From an uncultured Desulfovibrio sp. (lineage in GTDB: Bacteria; Desulfobacterota; Desulfovibrionia; Desulfovibrionales; Desulfovibrionaceae), in assembly GCA_900553145.1 (NCBI GenBank), contig USCL01000047.1, positions 1-17,266 on the forward strand: a stretch of DNA of 17,266 bases. Reading direction: 5' to 3'. A program made the position numbers and the translations under genes. Under the pieces are notes generated by a model. It saw only the letters and a program-made list of their open reading frames with translations. It was not told where the DNA came from and searched no databases. How positions within the stretch are numbered: position 1 is the first letter of the stretch; every line of letters begins with the position of its first letter. Positions 1 to 6,689 of the stretch are shown here, in pieces.

Positions 1-1212
1 CCGATGCCGGTGCAGGACACCGCCACCGTGGACAAACTGTCCGGTACCGGCCTTATCGCGCAGGGCCGCATGGCGCCCGTGGCTCCCGACGCTCCCGCCC
101 CCGCAGCCCCGCAAGGCGGGCAGGCCGCCCCGCAGAATGCCACGCAAGTCAACATCATGGCCGATCCGCGCGTCAATTCGGTGCTGGTCAACGATGCCGA
201 ATACCGGATGCCGTACTATGCCAAGGTCATCGCGGATCTCGACAAGCCTGTGGAACTCGTGGAAATCCACGCCGCCATCGTGGATATCGATTCCAATTTC
301 AAGCGCGATCTCGGCGTGACCTATCAGGGCGCGAACAGCCGGGACAAGGGGTGGAGCACCGGAGGCGAATTTTCTGGCGACGGCAACAAGTTTTCGCCCC
401 TGCCCACGATGGGTTCCCCGTCCGGCACGGGCATGAACCTGTCCACCATCTATACCCACGGTGCCGATTTCTTCCTTGCCCGCATTCAGGCCCTGGAGGC
501 GGAAGGCGAAGCCCGGATGCTCGGGCGCCCCTCGGTGCTGACCGTGGACAATGTGCAGGCCACGCTGGAAAACACCAGCACCTATTACATTCAGGTGGAA
601 GGCTATCAGGCGGTTGATCTGTTCAAGGTCGAGGCCGGGACGGTCTTGCGCGTGACCCCGCACATCATCCGCAACGAGCGCGGCGGAACGTCCATCAAGC
701 TCGCGGTCAGCGTGCAGGATGATCAGAACGACAGCAAGGATACGCCGGTCAGCGACAACAGCGTCCCTCCCATCAAGCAGACGAAGATCAATACGCAGGC
801 CATCGTAGGCGCGGGGCAGAGCCTGCTCATCGGCGGCTACTACTATGAGCAGAAGTCCACGGATGCCAGCGGCATACCGATCCTCATGCACATCCCCGTG
901 CTCGGGAACCTCTTCAAGACGACGAGCAAGGGGACCAAACGCATGGAGCGTCTGATCCTCATTACGCCGAAGGTCATCCATCTGGACGAGATCCCGACGA
1001 CGCCTCCCCGCGTGGACGAGCCCACGTTCCACAGATCCCCGACGCAGGCCGATTATGAGGAGCGTGCCCCGGCGGCCCCGCAGAGCGGCTGTTCCCGGAA
1101 GCGGCCCGGACTGGAAACGGTGACGCCCGCCACGGCGATCCCGCTGTCGCCGCCCGCGGCGCGCCAGTCGCCCGGGGTACATATGCAGGCGCGGCCTGCG
1201 GGAGCGCTATGA
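1..1212 (+). CDS. sctC: T3SS outer-membrane secretin SctC (YscC family), 5'-truncated by window edge
   Basis: This is the C-terminal part of the T3SS secretin, the multimeric outer-membrane channel of the needle complex. The frame is open to the first base, so the ATG at 4 is internal and the N0/N1 domains lie outside the window. The visible part starts with the end of an N3-type ring domain (ADPRVNSVLVNDAEYRMPYY) and continues into the secretin barrel: VEIHAAIVDID, RPSVLTVDNVQATLENTSTYY, GTVLRVTPHIIR, and the closing signature GIPILMHIPVLGNLFKTT followed by RLILITPKVI. After the barrel there is a Pro/Ala-rich tail of about 70 residues, the region where T3SS secretins usually carry the S domain that binds a pilotin. 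The stop overlaps the sctD start (ATGA). The family assignment is strong from these motifs and from the following sctD-R order. Confidence 0.95.
   Translation, partial: PMPVQDTATVDKLSGTGLIAQGRMAPVAPDAPAPAAPQGGQAAPQNATQVNIMADPRVNSVLVNDAEYRMPYYAKVIADLDKPVELVEIHAAIVDIDSNFKRDLGVTYQGANSRDKGWSTGGEFSGDGNKFSPLPTMGSPSGTGMNLSTIYTHGADFFLARIQALEAEGEARMLGRPSVLTVDNVQATLENTSTYYIQVEGYQAVDLFKVEAGTVLRVTPHIIRNERGGTSIKLAVSVQDDQNDSKDTPVSDNSVPPIKQTKINTQAIVGAGQSLLIGGYYYEQKSTDASGIPILMHIPVLGNLFKTTSKGTKRMERLILITPKVIHLDEIPTTPPRVDEPTFHRSPTQADYEERAPAAPQSGCSRKRPGLETVTPATAIPLSPPAARQSPGVHMQARPAGAL
1185..1204 (+). promoter_or_regulatory. Small hairpin directly before the sctD ribosome-binding site
   Basis: GCAGGC (1185-1190) and GCCTGC (1194-1199) form a perfect 6-bp inverted repeat with a GCG loop. 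The GGGAG Shine-Dalgarno of sctD (1200-1204) begins on the next base. The hairpin lies in the last codons of sctC. It could influence translational coupling of sctD to sctC; that role is inference. Confidence 0.35.
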
Positions 1213-2693
1213 GTGCCTCCGGTTTGACGGCCTTTCGCCTTTTTTCCGGCCCCCACATGGGGGCGGAACTCGTCTTGCCCGCAGGAAGTCACCTTGTAGG
1301 GGCCGATGATTCCTGCGACATCATCCTGCAAGACAGTTCGATCGCTTCCCGGCATGCGGATATCGTCATCTCCCTGTCCGGAGAGGGGCCCCCGTCCGTG
1401 CGGGTAACGCCGCTCGACGGAGAGGTGCTGCTTGACGGCGCGCCCTTGCCGCCCGATGGGGCGGACATCCCTGAGCGCACGCCGTTTTTTCTCGGCTTGA
1501 CCTGCATGGCATGGGCGAGGCCTGACGAATCCGCGGACGCATGGCGTCAGGTCGCCTCCAGCCTGCAGGAACGGCGTTCGGCGCAGGAGCGCCCGGAACC
1601 GGCGGCGCGGCAGCCCGAAGAGCCCGTCATGGATCTCGGCGATCCGATGATAGTGTTGGATGAAGGGACGGCGGTAGGCGCCAACGACGTTGGCAAAACG
1701 TTTTGGCAGCGGTTGCGTTCCCTGCCGCCGCAGAGGTTGGGCCTGTCCTTTCTTATCCTGCTCGGCCTGTGCGGATTGACCTTCTCCTATGCGGGCAGGC
1801 CGCCGGATGCGGAAACAAGAGTTGAAGAAATTCAAATTATTATCAAGAAACATGGTTTCAGTACGCTGGTCGTTTCCCCGCAGGGTGAAGGCGTGGGCGT
1901 GCAGGGCGTCTTGCTCGACGATGCCGAAAGGGCCGATCTGCTGCGTTTGGCACAAGGTGTGCAATACCCTGTTTATCTCGATGTGACGCTCCGTGGGGAC
2001 AGGGTGGATGCCGTGGCGTCGGCCTTCGCAAGCCGTGGTTTTTCCCTCGCGGTGCAGGAAAAGACGGGCAATCCGGATGACGGCCTGAACCTCGCCGGGT
2101 ACATAAAGGACGGGCTGGTGGAAGAGCAGGCCTTTTCCGCCGTCCGCGAAGACGTGCCGGAACTGCAGGACGACGCCGTCTGGAGCCGTCTGGACCGATC
2201 CATCCGTCACGCCGACGCGGTTGAGGCGGTGGTGCTGCCCCTGCTGAAGGAAGCGGATCTGGCGTTTGTGCAGCTCCGGTTCCTGCCGGGGAAAGTGGAG
2301 CTTGCGGGCCGGTTTGACGTGGCCCAGCGCATCCGTCTGGACAGCGTCTTGGATAAGGCCCGTGCTGAGCTCGGTGTCCCGGTGGTGTTCGATGTGGTTG
2401 CGTCATTCGAGAAGAAGCGGCCTCAAGCCGAAATCCGGCGTGAAGCCGCGGCGCCGCGGCAGGCGGAGGCGGGAAGCGCTTCCGCGCCGCAGGCCGATGA
2501 TGTGCCGGGCCTCCGGGTAACCGGGGTGACGTTGACGCCCATGCGTTTTATCAGTCTGGATACGGGGCAGCGCGTCTTTGAGGGCGGCCTGCTCCCCGGT
2601 GGGTATGTGCTCGAGTCCATTGATGTGAAAGAGTTGAAACTCCGCAAAGATGGGCGGATAATCGTGTATCGGCTGAGAGGTTCCCATGAGTGA
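1209..2693 (+). CDS. sctD: T3SS inner-membrane ring protein SctD (YscD/PrgH family)
   Basis: SctD forms the outer of the two inner-membrane rings of the needle complex and bridges the cytosolic sorting platform to the periplasmic side. The first 110 or so residues form an FHA-like domain (FRLFSGPHMGAELVLPAG, then a conserved SIASRHADI stretch), which in this family contacts SctK. A single transmembrane helix follows at about residues 175-195 (LGLSFLILLGLCGLTF). The remainder is a long periplasmic part with repeated ring-building-type modules, e.g. VEEIQIIIKKHGF. At 494 aa it is longer than YscD (about 420 aa). The ATG at 1209 overlaps the sctC stop by four bases and has GGGAG just upstream; the 3' end overlaps sctE by eight bases. 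Identity rests on the FHA-TM-periplasm layout plus position between sctC and sctE/F. Confidence 0.93.
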   Translation: MSASGLTAFRLFSGPHMGAELVLPAGSHLVGADDSCDIILQDSSIASRHADIVISLSGEGPPSVRVTPLDGEVLLDGAPLPPDGADIPERTPFFLGLTCMAWARPDESADAWRQVASSLQERRSAQERPEPAARQPEEPVMDLGDPMIVLDEGTAVGANDVGKTFWQRLRSLPPQRLGLSFLILLGLCGLTFSYAGRPPDAETRVEEIQIIIKKHGFSTLVVSPQGEGVGVQGVLLDDAERADLLRLAQGVQYPVYLDVTLRGDRVDAVASAFASRGFSLAVQEKTGNPDDGLNLAGYIKDGLVEEQAFSAVREDVPELQDDAVWSRLDRSIRHADAVEAVVLPLLKEADLAFVQLRFLPGKVELAGRFDVAQRIRLDSVLDKARAELGVPVVFDVVASFEKKRPQAEIRREAAAPRQAEAGSASAPQADDVPGLRVTGVTLTPMRFISLDTGQRVFEGGLLPGGYVLESIDVKELKLRKDGRIIVYRLRGSHE

Positions 2694-2889
2694 CGCGATG
2701 GTTTCCGTGCTGGATGTCCTTGACGATCCCCGGGCCCTGCAGGGCATCCGGGATGACGTCTTGGAAATGGATCTGGCCGTCAAACGGCATATGGATACGG
2801 GGCTGCCCCCGGATGAGTGGGCTGTGGCGCAGGCTGTCCGGGAAGCGACGCAGGCGGCGTTGCACGCTATGGACAACATGGCGAAGTAA
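2686..2889 (+). CDS. sctE: T3SS needle co-chaperone SctE (EscE/YscE/SsaE family)
   Basis: This 67-aa acidic, mostly helical protein sits between sctD and the needle gene, the place of yscE. In Yersinia and Pseudomonas, YscE/PscE pairs with the TPR protein YscG/PscG to hold the needle subunit monomeric in the cytosol. The sequence (DDVLEMDLAVKRHMDTG, then AVAQAVREATQAALHAM) fits a two-helix co-chaperone. The start at 2686 overlaps sctD by eight bases and has GAGAGG at 2675-2680. Both partners are present: sctF next, and the TPR gene sctG after it. Such small proteins diverge strongly, so the assignment relies mainly on size, composition and position. Note that some schemes use the name SctE for the translocator; here it means the YscE-like chaperone. 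Confidence 0.8.
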   Translation: MSDAMVSVLDVLDDPRALQGIRDDVLEMDLAVKRHMDTGLPPDEWAVAQAVREATQAALHAMDNMAK

Positions 2890-2916
2890 AAGATTTATAA
2901 CCCAAGCGAGTTTGCC

Positions 2917-3177
2917 ATGAATATCAGCAGCACCGGCGGAACGCCGGGACTGAACGTCAACGAGCTGTTCAACAGCGGCTTGGACTCGATCAGCGGCAAG
3001 GGCAAGGATCTGCAGGCCAAGATGACCGAGATGCTGAGCAAGGACGAAGTCAGCCCCGAGGACATGATGGCCCTTCAGTTCGAAGTCGGACAATACAATG
3101 CGATGCTGGAGTCGCTCTCCTCCGTCACGAAGAGCATGACGGACATGATGAAGAGCCTTGCCCAGCGTACCGGTTGA
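2917..3177 (+). CDS. sctF: T3SS needle subunit SctF (YscF/PrgI family)
   Basis: SctF polymerises into the hollow extracellular needle through which effectors travel. The 86-aa size is right for the family. The C-terminal half carries the family pattern: MALQFEVGQYNAMLESLSSV, then TKSMTDMMKSLAQRTG, i.e. a helix with the conserved Gln/Tyr-Asn and Ser-x-x-x-Lys arrangement that packs in the needle lumen. The N-terminus is flexible (MNISSTGGTPG). Translation would rely on a weak AAGCGAG site (2904-2910). The gene is followed by a terminator-like hairpin (about 3275-3307) before sctG. That fits a subunit needed in far more copies than its neighbours. Confidence 0.93.
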   Translation: MNISSTGGTPGLNVNELFNSGLDSISGKGKDLQAKMTEMLSKDEVSPEDMMALQFEVGQYNAMLESLSSVTKSMTDMMKSLAQRTG

Positions 3178-3237
3178 GTTCGTCTCCCGCCCGGCATCAG
3201 GTTCCGGGACCGCACCCCGGAAGCCTTTGCGCGGCTC

Positions 3238-3267
3238 CATCCCGCGCATGGCGCGTCGGGCGGGATG
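3238..3267 (+). repeat. Inverted repeat in the sctF-sctG gap
   Basis: CATCCCG (3238-3244) is the exact reverse complement of CGGGATG (3261-3267). Between them lies a smaller GCGC-ATG-GCGC hairpin. It precedes the T-tract hairpin that follows sctF and may protect the needle mRNA 3' end; function is inferred. Confidence 0.45.
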
Positions 3268-3271
3268 ACGG

Positions 3272-3307
3272 GCAGGAGAGGGGGGATCCCCCCTTCTCCC
3301 CTTTTTT
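3272..3307 (+). terminator. Intrinsic terminator/attenuator after the needle gene
   Basis: GGAGAGGGGGGA (3275-3286) faces TCCCCCCTTCTCC (3287-3299), giving a nearly perfect GC-rich hairpin with one bulge. It is immediately followed by six T (3302-3307). This is the shape of a rho-independent terminator but lies inside the operon, 57 bases upstream of sctG. No obvious new promoter is visible after it, so partial read-through is the likely design. Confidence 0.7.
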
Positions 3308-3363
3308 GCGCCTAGGCGGGAGCGCCCGAGCGGCCCGCATCTTTTTACGATTGGAGAAACGCC

Positions 3364-3738
3364 ATGCTGTCCGATGCCCAGATCAGCCGTCTGCTTGATG
3401 TCGCCAACGCCGCATGCCACGGAGGGAACGTGGTGGATGCGCGTGCCGTGTACGCGGGGGTGCTTGCGCTCCGCCCGGGATTTGCGCCCGCGCTCATGGG
3501 CAAGGCCATGAGCCATATCGTGGTGGATGATTTCGACGAGGCGGAACGGATCCTGAAAGACGAAGTGCTGGCCGCCATGCCGGAAGACGAGGACGCCCGG
3601 ACGCTGCTTGGCCTCTGTTACACGCTGGCGAAGCGGGGGGATGAAGCCGAAGCGGTGCTTGATCCGCTGGCTGGGGGCGAAGGCCCGAGAGCGGAACTGG
3701 CCTCCGGGCTGCTTGAAAAACTCCGGCAAGAACCGTAG
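3364..3738 (+). CDS. sctG: T3SS needle chaperone SctG, TPR protein (YscG/SsaH family)
   Basis: This 124-aa protein contains tetratricopeptide-type helical pairs: LLDVANAACHGGNVVDARAV, then YAGVLALRPGFAPALMGKAM, then DEAERILKDEVLAAMPEDED and ARTLLGLCYTLAKRGDEAEA. In Yersinia and Pseudomonas the YscG/PscG TPR fold wraps the C-terminal helix of the needle subunit together with YscE/PscE. Length and location two genes after the YscE-like gene match. The ATG at 3364 has GGAG at 3353-3356 with seven-base spacing. There is no yscH/yopR-like gene between sctG and sctI, unlike in Yersinia. Confidence 0.85.
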   Translation: MLSDAQISRLLDVANAACHGGNVVDARAVYAGVLALRPGFAPALMGKAMSHIVVDDFDEAERILKDEVLAAMPEDEDARTLLGLCYTLAKRGDEAEAVLDPLAGGEGPRAELASGLLEKLRQEP

Positions 3739-3764
3739 TCTGTCGCAATCCGGCGGAGGTGGCC

Positions 3765-4328
3765 ATGGACATTTCCGGTCTTGGGGCTTCAAAGCTTTTT
3801 GAAGCGCTGGAAAAGCTGGGCGTCTCCAAGGGGGCCGAACTGCGGAGCCTCGGCCCGCAGGGGGAACCCTCCTCCGAGCTGGTGCGTGCCTTTGAGGATG
3901 CGCTGCGTGCGCCGGACGGGCAGGGCGGATCGCCCGTGCAGGGCCCTGCCGAAGGCCCGCCGGGCAACGCGCCCCTTGGCGGGGCCGGGCAGGATGTGCC
4001 GGAAGTGCCGCGCGCGGACGGGGCAATCCCTCCCGAGGATCCTGTGTACGGCGCTCAGGGATTCCGGGCCGACGGCGCCGGGGCGATGCGGATCGAATCC
4101 CCCTCCGGGCCGCAGGCCGTGGAGGGGCGGGCGGATGCCGTTCAGACGGACGACATGCAGGAACTGGCCCGGCTGCTCGAACGGGTCGGAGGCGGAAACG
4201 CTTCCGCGACCGAGCTGTACCAGCTGCAATTCCTTGTGGGGATGCTCCGGGTACAGGCCACCGGCGGATCGAAATTGTCGCAGCAGGTCAATCAAGGTTT
4301 TGAATCGTTGTTGAAGCAGCAGGGGTAG
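3765..4328 (+). CDS. sctI: T3SS inner rod protein SctI (YscI/HrpB family), with long Gly/Pro-rich middle
   Basis: SctI forms the inner rod/adaptor between the export gate and the needle. The diagnostic part is the C-terminal 40 residues (ATELYQLQFLVGMLRVQ, then KLSQQVNQGFESLLKQQG), the YscI/HrpB C-terminal domain. The N-terminus (MDISGLGASKLFEALEKLGV) is a short helix. The middle, about residues 50-120, is rich in Gly, Pro, Asp and Gln and looks disordered. At 187 aa the protein is clearly longer than YscI or PscI (about 110-115 aa). The ATG at 3765 was chosen because GGAGG (3755-3759) lies five bases upstream; a GTG at 3759 in the same frame would sit on top of that site. Confidence 0.88.
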   Translation: MDISGLGASKLFEALEKLGVSKGAELRSLGPQGEPSSELVRAFEDALRAPDGQGGSPVQGPAEGPPGNAPLGGAGQDVPEVPRADGAIPPEDPVYGAQGFRADGAGAMRIESPSGPQAVEGRADAVQTDDMQELARLLERVGGGNASATELYQLQFLVGMLRVQATGGSKLSQQVNQGFESLLKQQG

Positions 4329-4331
4329 CAT

Positions 4332-5165
4332 GTGACGCAAACAGGGCGTGGACATATGACGGAAGCACATGGGGCCGGGAAAAAAGGGATGCGCTGGATC
4401 CCGATTCTGTTGTCGCTGCTGCTCTGTGCGGCGCTTCTGGGCTGTCAGGTCGAAGTGTACCGCGGGCTGACCGAGGCGCAGGTCAACACGATGCTGTCCA
4501 CGCTGCTCAAGCGCGGGATCCGGGCCGAGAAGGTTTCCGCCGGAAAGGCCGGGTTCACGTTGTCCGTGGACGAGGGGCAGCTCGTTCAGGTCCTTGAAAT
4601 CCTGAAGGAGAACAACCTCCCCCGGGCGGAGTACGAAAACCTCGGCAAAGTTTTTTCCGGGCAGGGGATGATTTCGTCCGCCTCGGAAGAGCAGGCCCGC
4701 ATGGCCTACGCGATCTCGCAGGAGCTGTCGGATACGTTTTCCCGCATCGACGGCGTGTTGACGGCCCGCGTCCATGTGGTGCTCGGCGGCACGGATCAGG
4801 CCACCGATACGCGCATTCTGCCTTCCGCCGCCGTTTTCCTCCGGCACACCCCGGATTCCCCGGTCGTCAACCTCGTCTCCAAGATCCGCGAGCTCACATC
4901 CAAAGCCGTGCCGGATCTCGATTATGAGCGCGTTTCCGTCATGCTCGTCCCGGTACGGGAACAGGTTTCCGTGCCTATGCAGCCCGCACCCACATTCCTC
5001 GGGCTGCCGTTGTCATCGGAAAACGGGCCTCCCTATGCCTTGATCGGCGCGGGAGTCATCCTTTTGGCGGCGTTCGTCGGGCTTGTGCTGCTGGTGCTTT
5101 CCCTGCGCGATAGCCTGCGGAAGCGTAAAGGGGCGGCGGACGCCTCGGAAGATCAGCCGTCGTAA
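4332..5165 (+). CDS. sctJ: T3SS inner-ring lipoprotein SctJ (YscJ/PrgK family)
   Basis: SctJ makes the inner of the two inner-membrane rings. A lipoprotein signal is visible (MRWIPILLSLLLCAALLGC) with lipobox LLGC; the lipidated Cys is residue 38 from the GTG at 4332 or residue 19 from the ATG at 4389. The ring-building domains follow: VEVYRGLTEAQVNTMLSTLL, then ISSASEEQARMAYAISQELS, then the conserved DGVLTARVHVVLG stretch and a YERVSVMLVPV strand. A C-terminal transmembrane helix lies at about residues 235-257 (ALIGAGVILLAAFVGLVLLV), followed by a basic tail. Start choice is uncertain: the GTG at 4332 has AGGGG six bases upstream, while ATGs at 4356 and 4389 also give a plausible signal peptide. 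Family identity is not in doubt. Confidence 0.93.
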   Translation: MTQTGRGHMTEAHGAGKKGMRWIPILLSLLLCAALLGCQVEVYRGLTEAQVNTMLSTLLKRGIRAEKVSAGKAGFTLSVDEGQLVQVLEILKENNLPRAEYENLGKVFSGQGMISSASEEQARMAYAISQELSDTFSRIDGVLTARVHVVLGGTDQATDTRILPSAAVFLRHTPDSPVVNLVSKIRELTSKAVPDLDYERVSVMLVPVREQVSVPMQPAPTFLGLPLSSENGPPYALIGAGVILLAAFVGLVLLVLSLRDSLRKRKGAADASEDQPS

Positions 5166-5186
5166 CTTCGGTACGGCCGGACAGGT

Positions 5187-5849
5187 ATGCACACCTCGTT
5201 TTTTTCGGACATCATCGCACGGAAACCCGCGCTGCTCCGGGCCATGCTGGCCTTTAACGGCCGTTTGGGCCCCGTTGCGCCGGACCGTCCGGAGGACTGG
5301 GCCGTTCCCGGTTTGGATACGGCGATCCTTGATGCGGATCTGTCGCGGCGGCGCTCGCCCGTGCTGGCGTGGCCCGTCGCGCCGCCGGAAGAGGGATTCT
5401 GGGACTTTACCGACGAATCGCGGCGTTTGGCTTTCCTGAGCGCGGAGGAACTGGTGCGTCTGGGCGACGTGTTCGGCGTATGCGTCCATGCCGCGGAGCT
5501 GGCCCGCATCATCACCCGGGATCACGTGCTGCCCCTGCGCGAGGCGTTGGGGGAGTCCCTATACCGCTACGGCATCCAGCGCGGGCAGTATCAGCTTGGC
5601 AGCGTGCGGCAGTTTTTTCTGAGCCGCGACATCCGGGAGCCGTTGCTGGAACGTATGCATCGCCACGGTCGTCTTGCGCTTGCCCTTTGCTGCGCGCCTT
5701 GGCCCTCCGCCCTGAAAGAGCGGTTCGCCGGAAGCCTTGAAGATGCGCCGGTGGCGGCGTCTCCGGCCATCCAGCGGGCCGTGTGGTTCGGCCTGAAGAA
5801 ACTGCTGCTCAAGGAGGTTGCGCCGCAATGGGCTCCCTGTTTCGATTGA
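5187..5849 (+). CDS. sctK: T3SS sorting-platform protein SctK (YscK/OrgA family)
   Basis: SctK links the SctD FHA domains to the SctQ-SctL pods of the cytosolic sorting platform. The protein is 220 aa, close to YscK (about 209 aa). It lacks signal or membrane segments. The centre, ESRRLAFLSAEELVRLGDVF followed by GVCVHAAELARIITRDHV, and the downstream GESLYRYGIQRGQYQLG stretch resemble the YscK/PscK family. These proteins are poorly conserved, so gene order (J-K-L) carries much of the weight. The start at 5187 has only a weak ribosome site (ACAGG). The 3' end overlaps sctL by 22 bases. Confidence 0.85.
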   Translation: MHTSFFSDIIARKPALLRAMLAFNGRLGPVAPDRPEDWAVPGLDTAILDADLSRRRSPVLAWPVAPPEEGFWDFTDESRRLAFLSAEELVRLGDVFGVCVHAAELARIITRDHVLPLREALGESLYRYGIQRGQYQLGSVRQFFLSRDIREPLLERMHRHGRLALALCCAPWPSALKERFAGSLEDAPVAASPAIQRAVWFGLKKLLLKEVAPQWAPCFD

Positions 5850-6448
5850 CCGGGGATACGGTGGCCCCGTCCGCCGGGACGCGCGTGCTCAAAGCCGCCG
5901 AGGTCGCCGTCCTTCTGGAGGCCAATGCCGTGCTTGACGCGGCCCGGGGGCGTGTGTCCGACATGGAACGCAAGGCCGAGGAGGCCTATGAGCGGCGGCG
6001 CGAGGAAGGCTACCGCGACGGCGTGGAGGAAGGCCGCCTTGAACATGCCGAAAAGGTGATGGAGACCGTGCTGTCGTCGGTCGAGTACATTGAGGGCATT
6101 GAGGCCACGCTGGTGAACGTGGTGGCGGCGGCCGTGCGCAAGGTCATCGGCGAGATCGACGAGAACGAGCGCATTGTCCGTATCGTCCGCAATGCGCTGG
6201 TGACGGTCCGCAACCAGCAGCACGTGACGATCCGCGTGGCTCCCGCCGATGAAAAGGCCGTCAGGGCGGAACTGGCGTCCATGCTGGCCTCCGTGCCGGG
6301 TGGGACGAGTTTCCTTGACGTCGTGCCGGATGCGCGCCTTGAGCGGGGGGCATGCCTTCTGGAAAGCGAGCTCGGCGTGGTCGACGCCAGCCTTGAAACG
6401 CAGCTCAAGGCGCTGGAAAACGCCTTGCGCGCCAAAATCGCTTCATAG
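5828..6448 (+). CDS. sctL: T3SS ATPase stator/regulator SctL (YscL/HrpE family)
   Basis: SctL dimers connect the export ATPase SctN to SctQ in the sorting platform; the family is related to FliH and to V/F-ATPase peripheral stalks. Visible features are a long charged helix (MERKAEEAYERRREEGYRDG, then VEEGRLEHAEKVMET) typical of the coiled-coil stalk, followed by a globular C-terminal domain: VAAAVRKVIGEIDENERIVR, VTIRVAPADEKAVRAEL, and the terminal CLLESELGVVDASLETQL motif characteristic of YscL/HrpE/FliH. The ATG at 5828 is preferred over an upstream ATG at 5783 because AAGGAGG (5811-5817) precedes it and the family N-terminus (MGSLFRL) begins there. A 241-base gap follows before sctN. Confidence 0.92.
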   Translation: MGSLFRLTGDTVAPSAGTRVLKAAEVAVLLEANAVLDAARGRVSDMERKAEEAYERRREEGYRDGVEEGRLEHAEKVMETVLSSVEYIEGIEATLVNVVAAAVRKVIGEIDENERIVRIVRNALVTVRNQQHVTIRVAPADEKAVRAELASMLASVPGGTSFLDVVPDARLERGACLLESELGVVDASLETQLKALENALRAKIAS

Positions 6449-6689
6449 GGTGCGACGGTTGCGGGGGAATACGCACAATGGCCCCGGTTGTCCGATCCCG
6501 CCTTGCGCTGCGGCCCCGTGGGATGCGGCAAGCCTGCCCATGTAGGGCCCGGTGCGCTTGGTTTCATGGGACGGATTGAGGAAGAACGTTTTTTGTTCAG
6601 CACGCGTTTTCCGGCTCTTGCGGAGGGCCGATCGGCGGAACATCCGCCGGGCGTTGCGGATATGGTTTGACTGAACGGATGGATGCCCT
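6449..6689 (+). promoter_or_regulatory. sctL-sctN intergenic region with perfect hairpin
   Basis: No convincing gene is seen here, although neighbouring genes mostly overlap. CGGCGGA (6633-6639) and TCCGCCG (6643-6649) form a perfect 7-bp stem with a three-base loop, 41 bases before the sctN start; no T tract follows. A short open stretch up to 6670 has no good ribosome site and no recognisable family. In Yersinia the equivalent point is the break between the virC (ending after yscL/M) and virB (beginning with yscN) operons, so a secondary promoter here is plausible, but no clear -35/-10 pair stands out. Confidence 0.4.

Noticed and set aside
1053..2210. Long - strand open frame opposite sctC/sctD
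   Set aside because: It is antisense to a strongly supported gene, Arg/Pro-rich, without motifs; a typical high-GC shadow.
3174..3398. Short + strand open frame between sctF and sctG
   Set aside because: It runs through the two hairpins and into sctG in another frame, and it has no ribosome site.
2551..4026. Long - strand open frame opposite sctD to sctI
   Set aside because: It spans five well-supported + strand genes and shows no domain; high-GC shadow.
6488..6670. 60-codon + strand open frame in the sctL-sctN gap
   Set aside because: No ATG start near a ribosome site, no recognisable features; a real small gene cannot be excluded but is unsupported.
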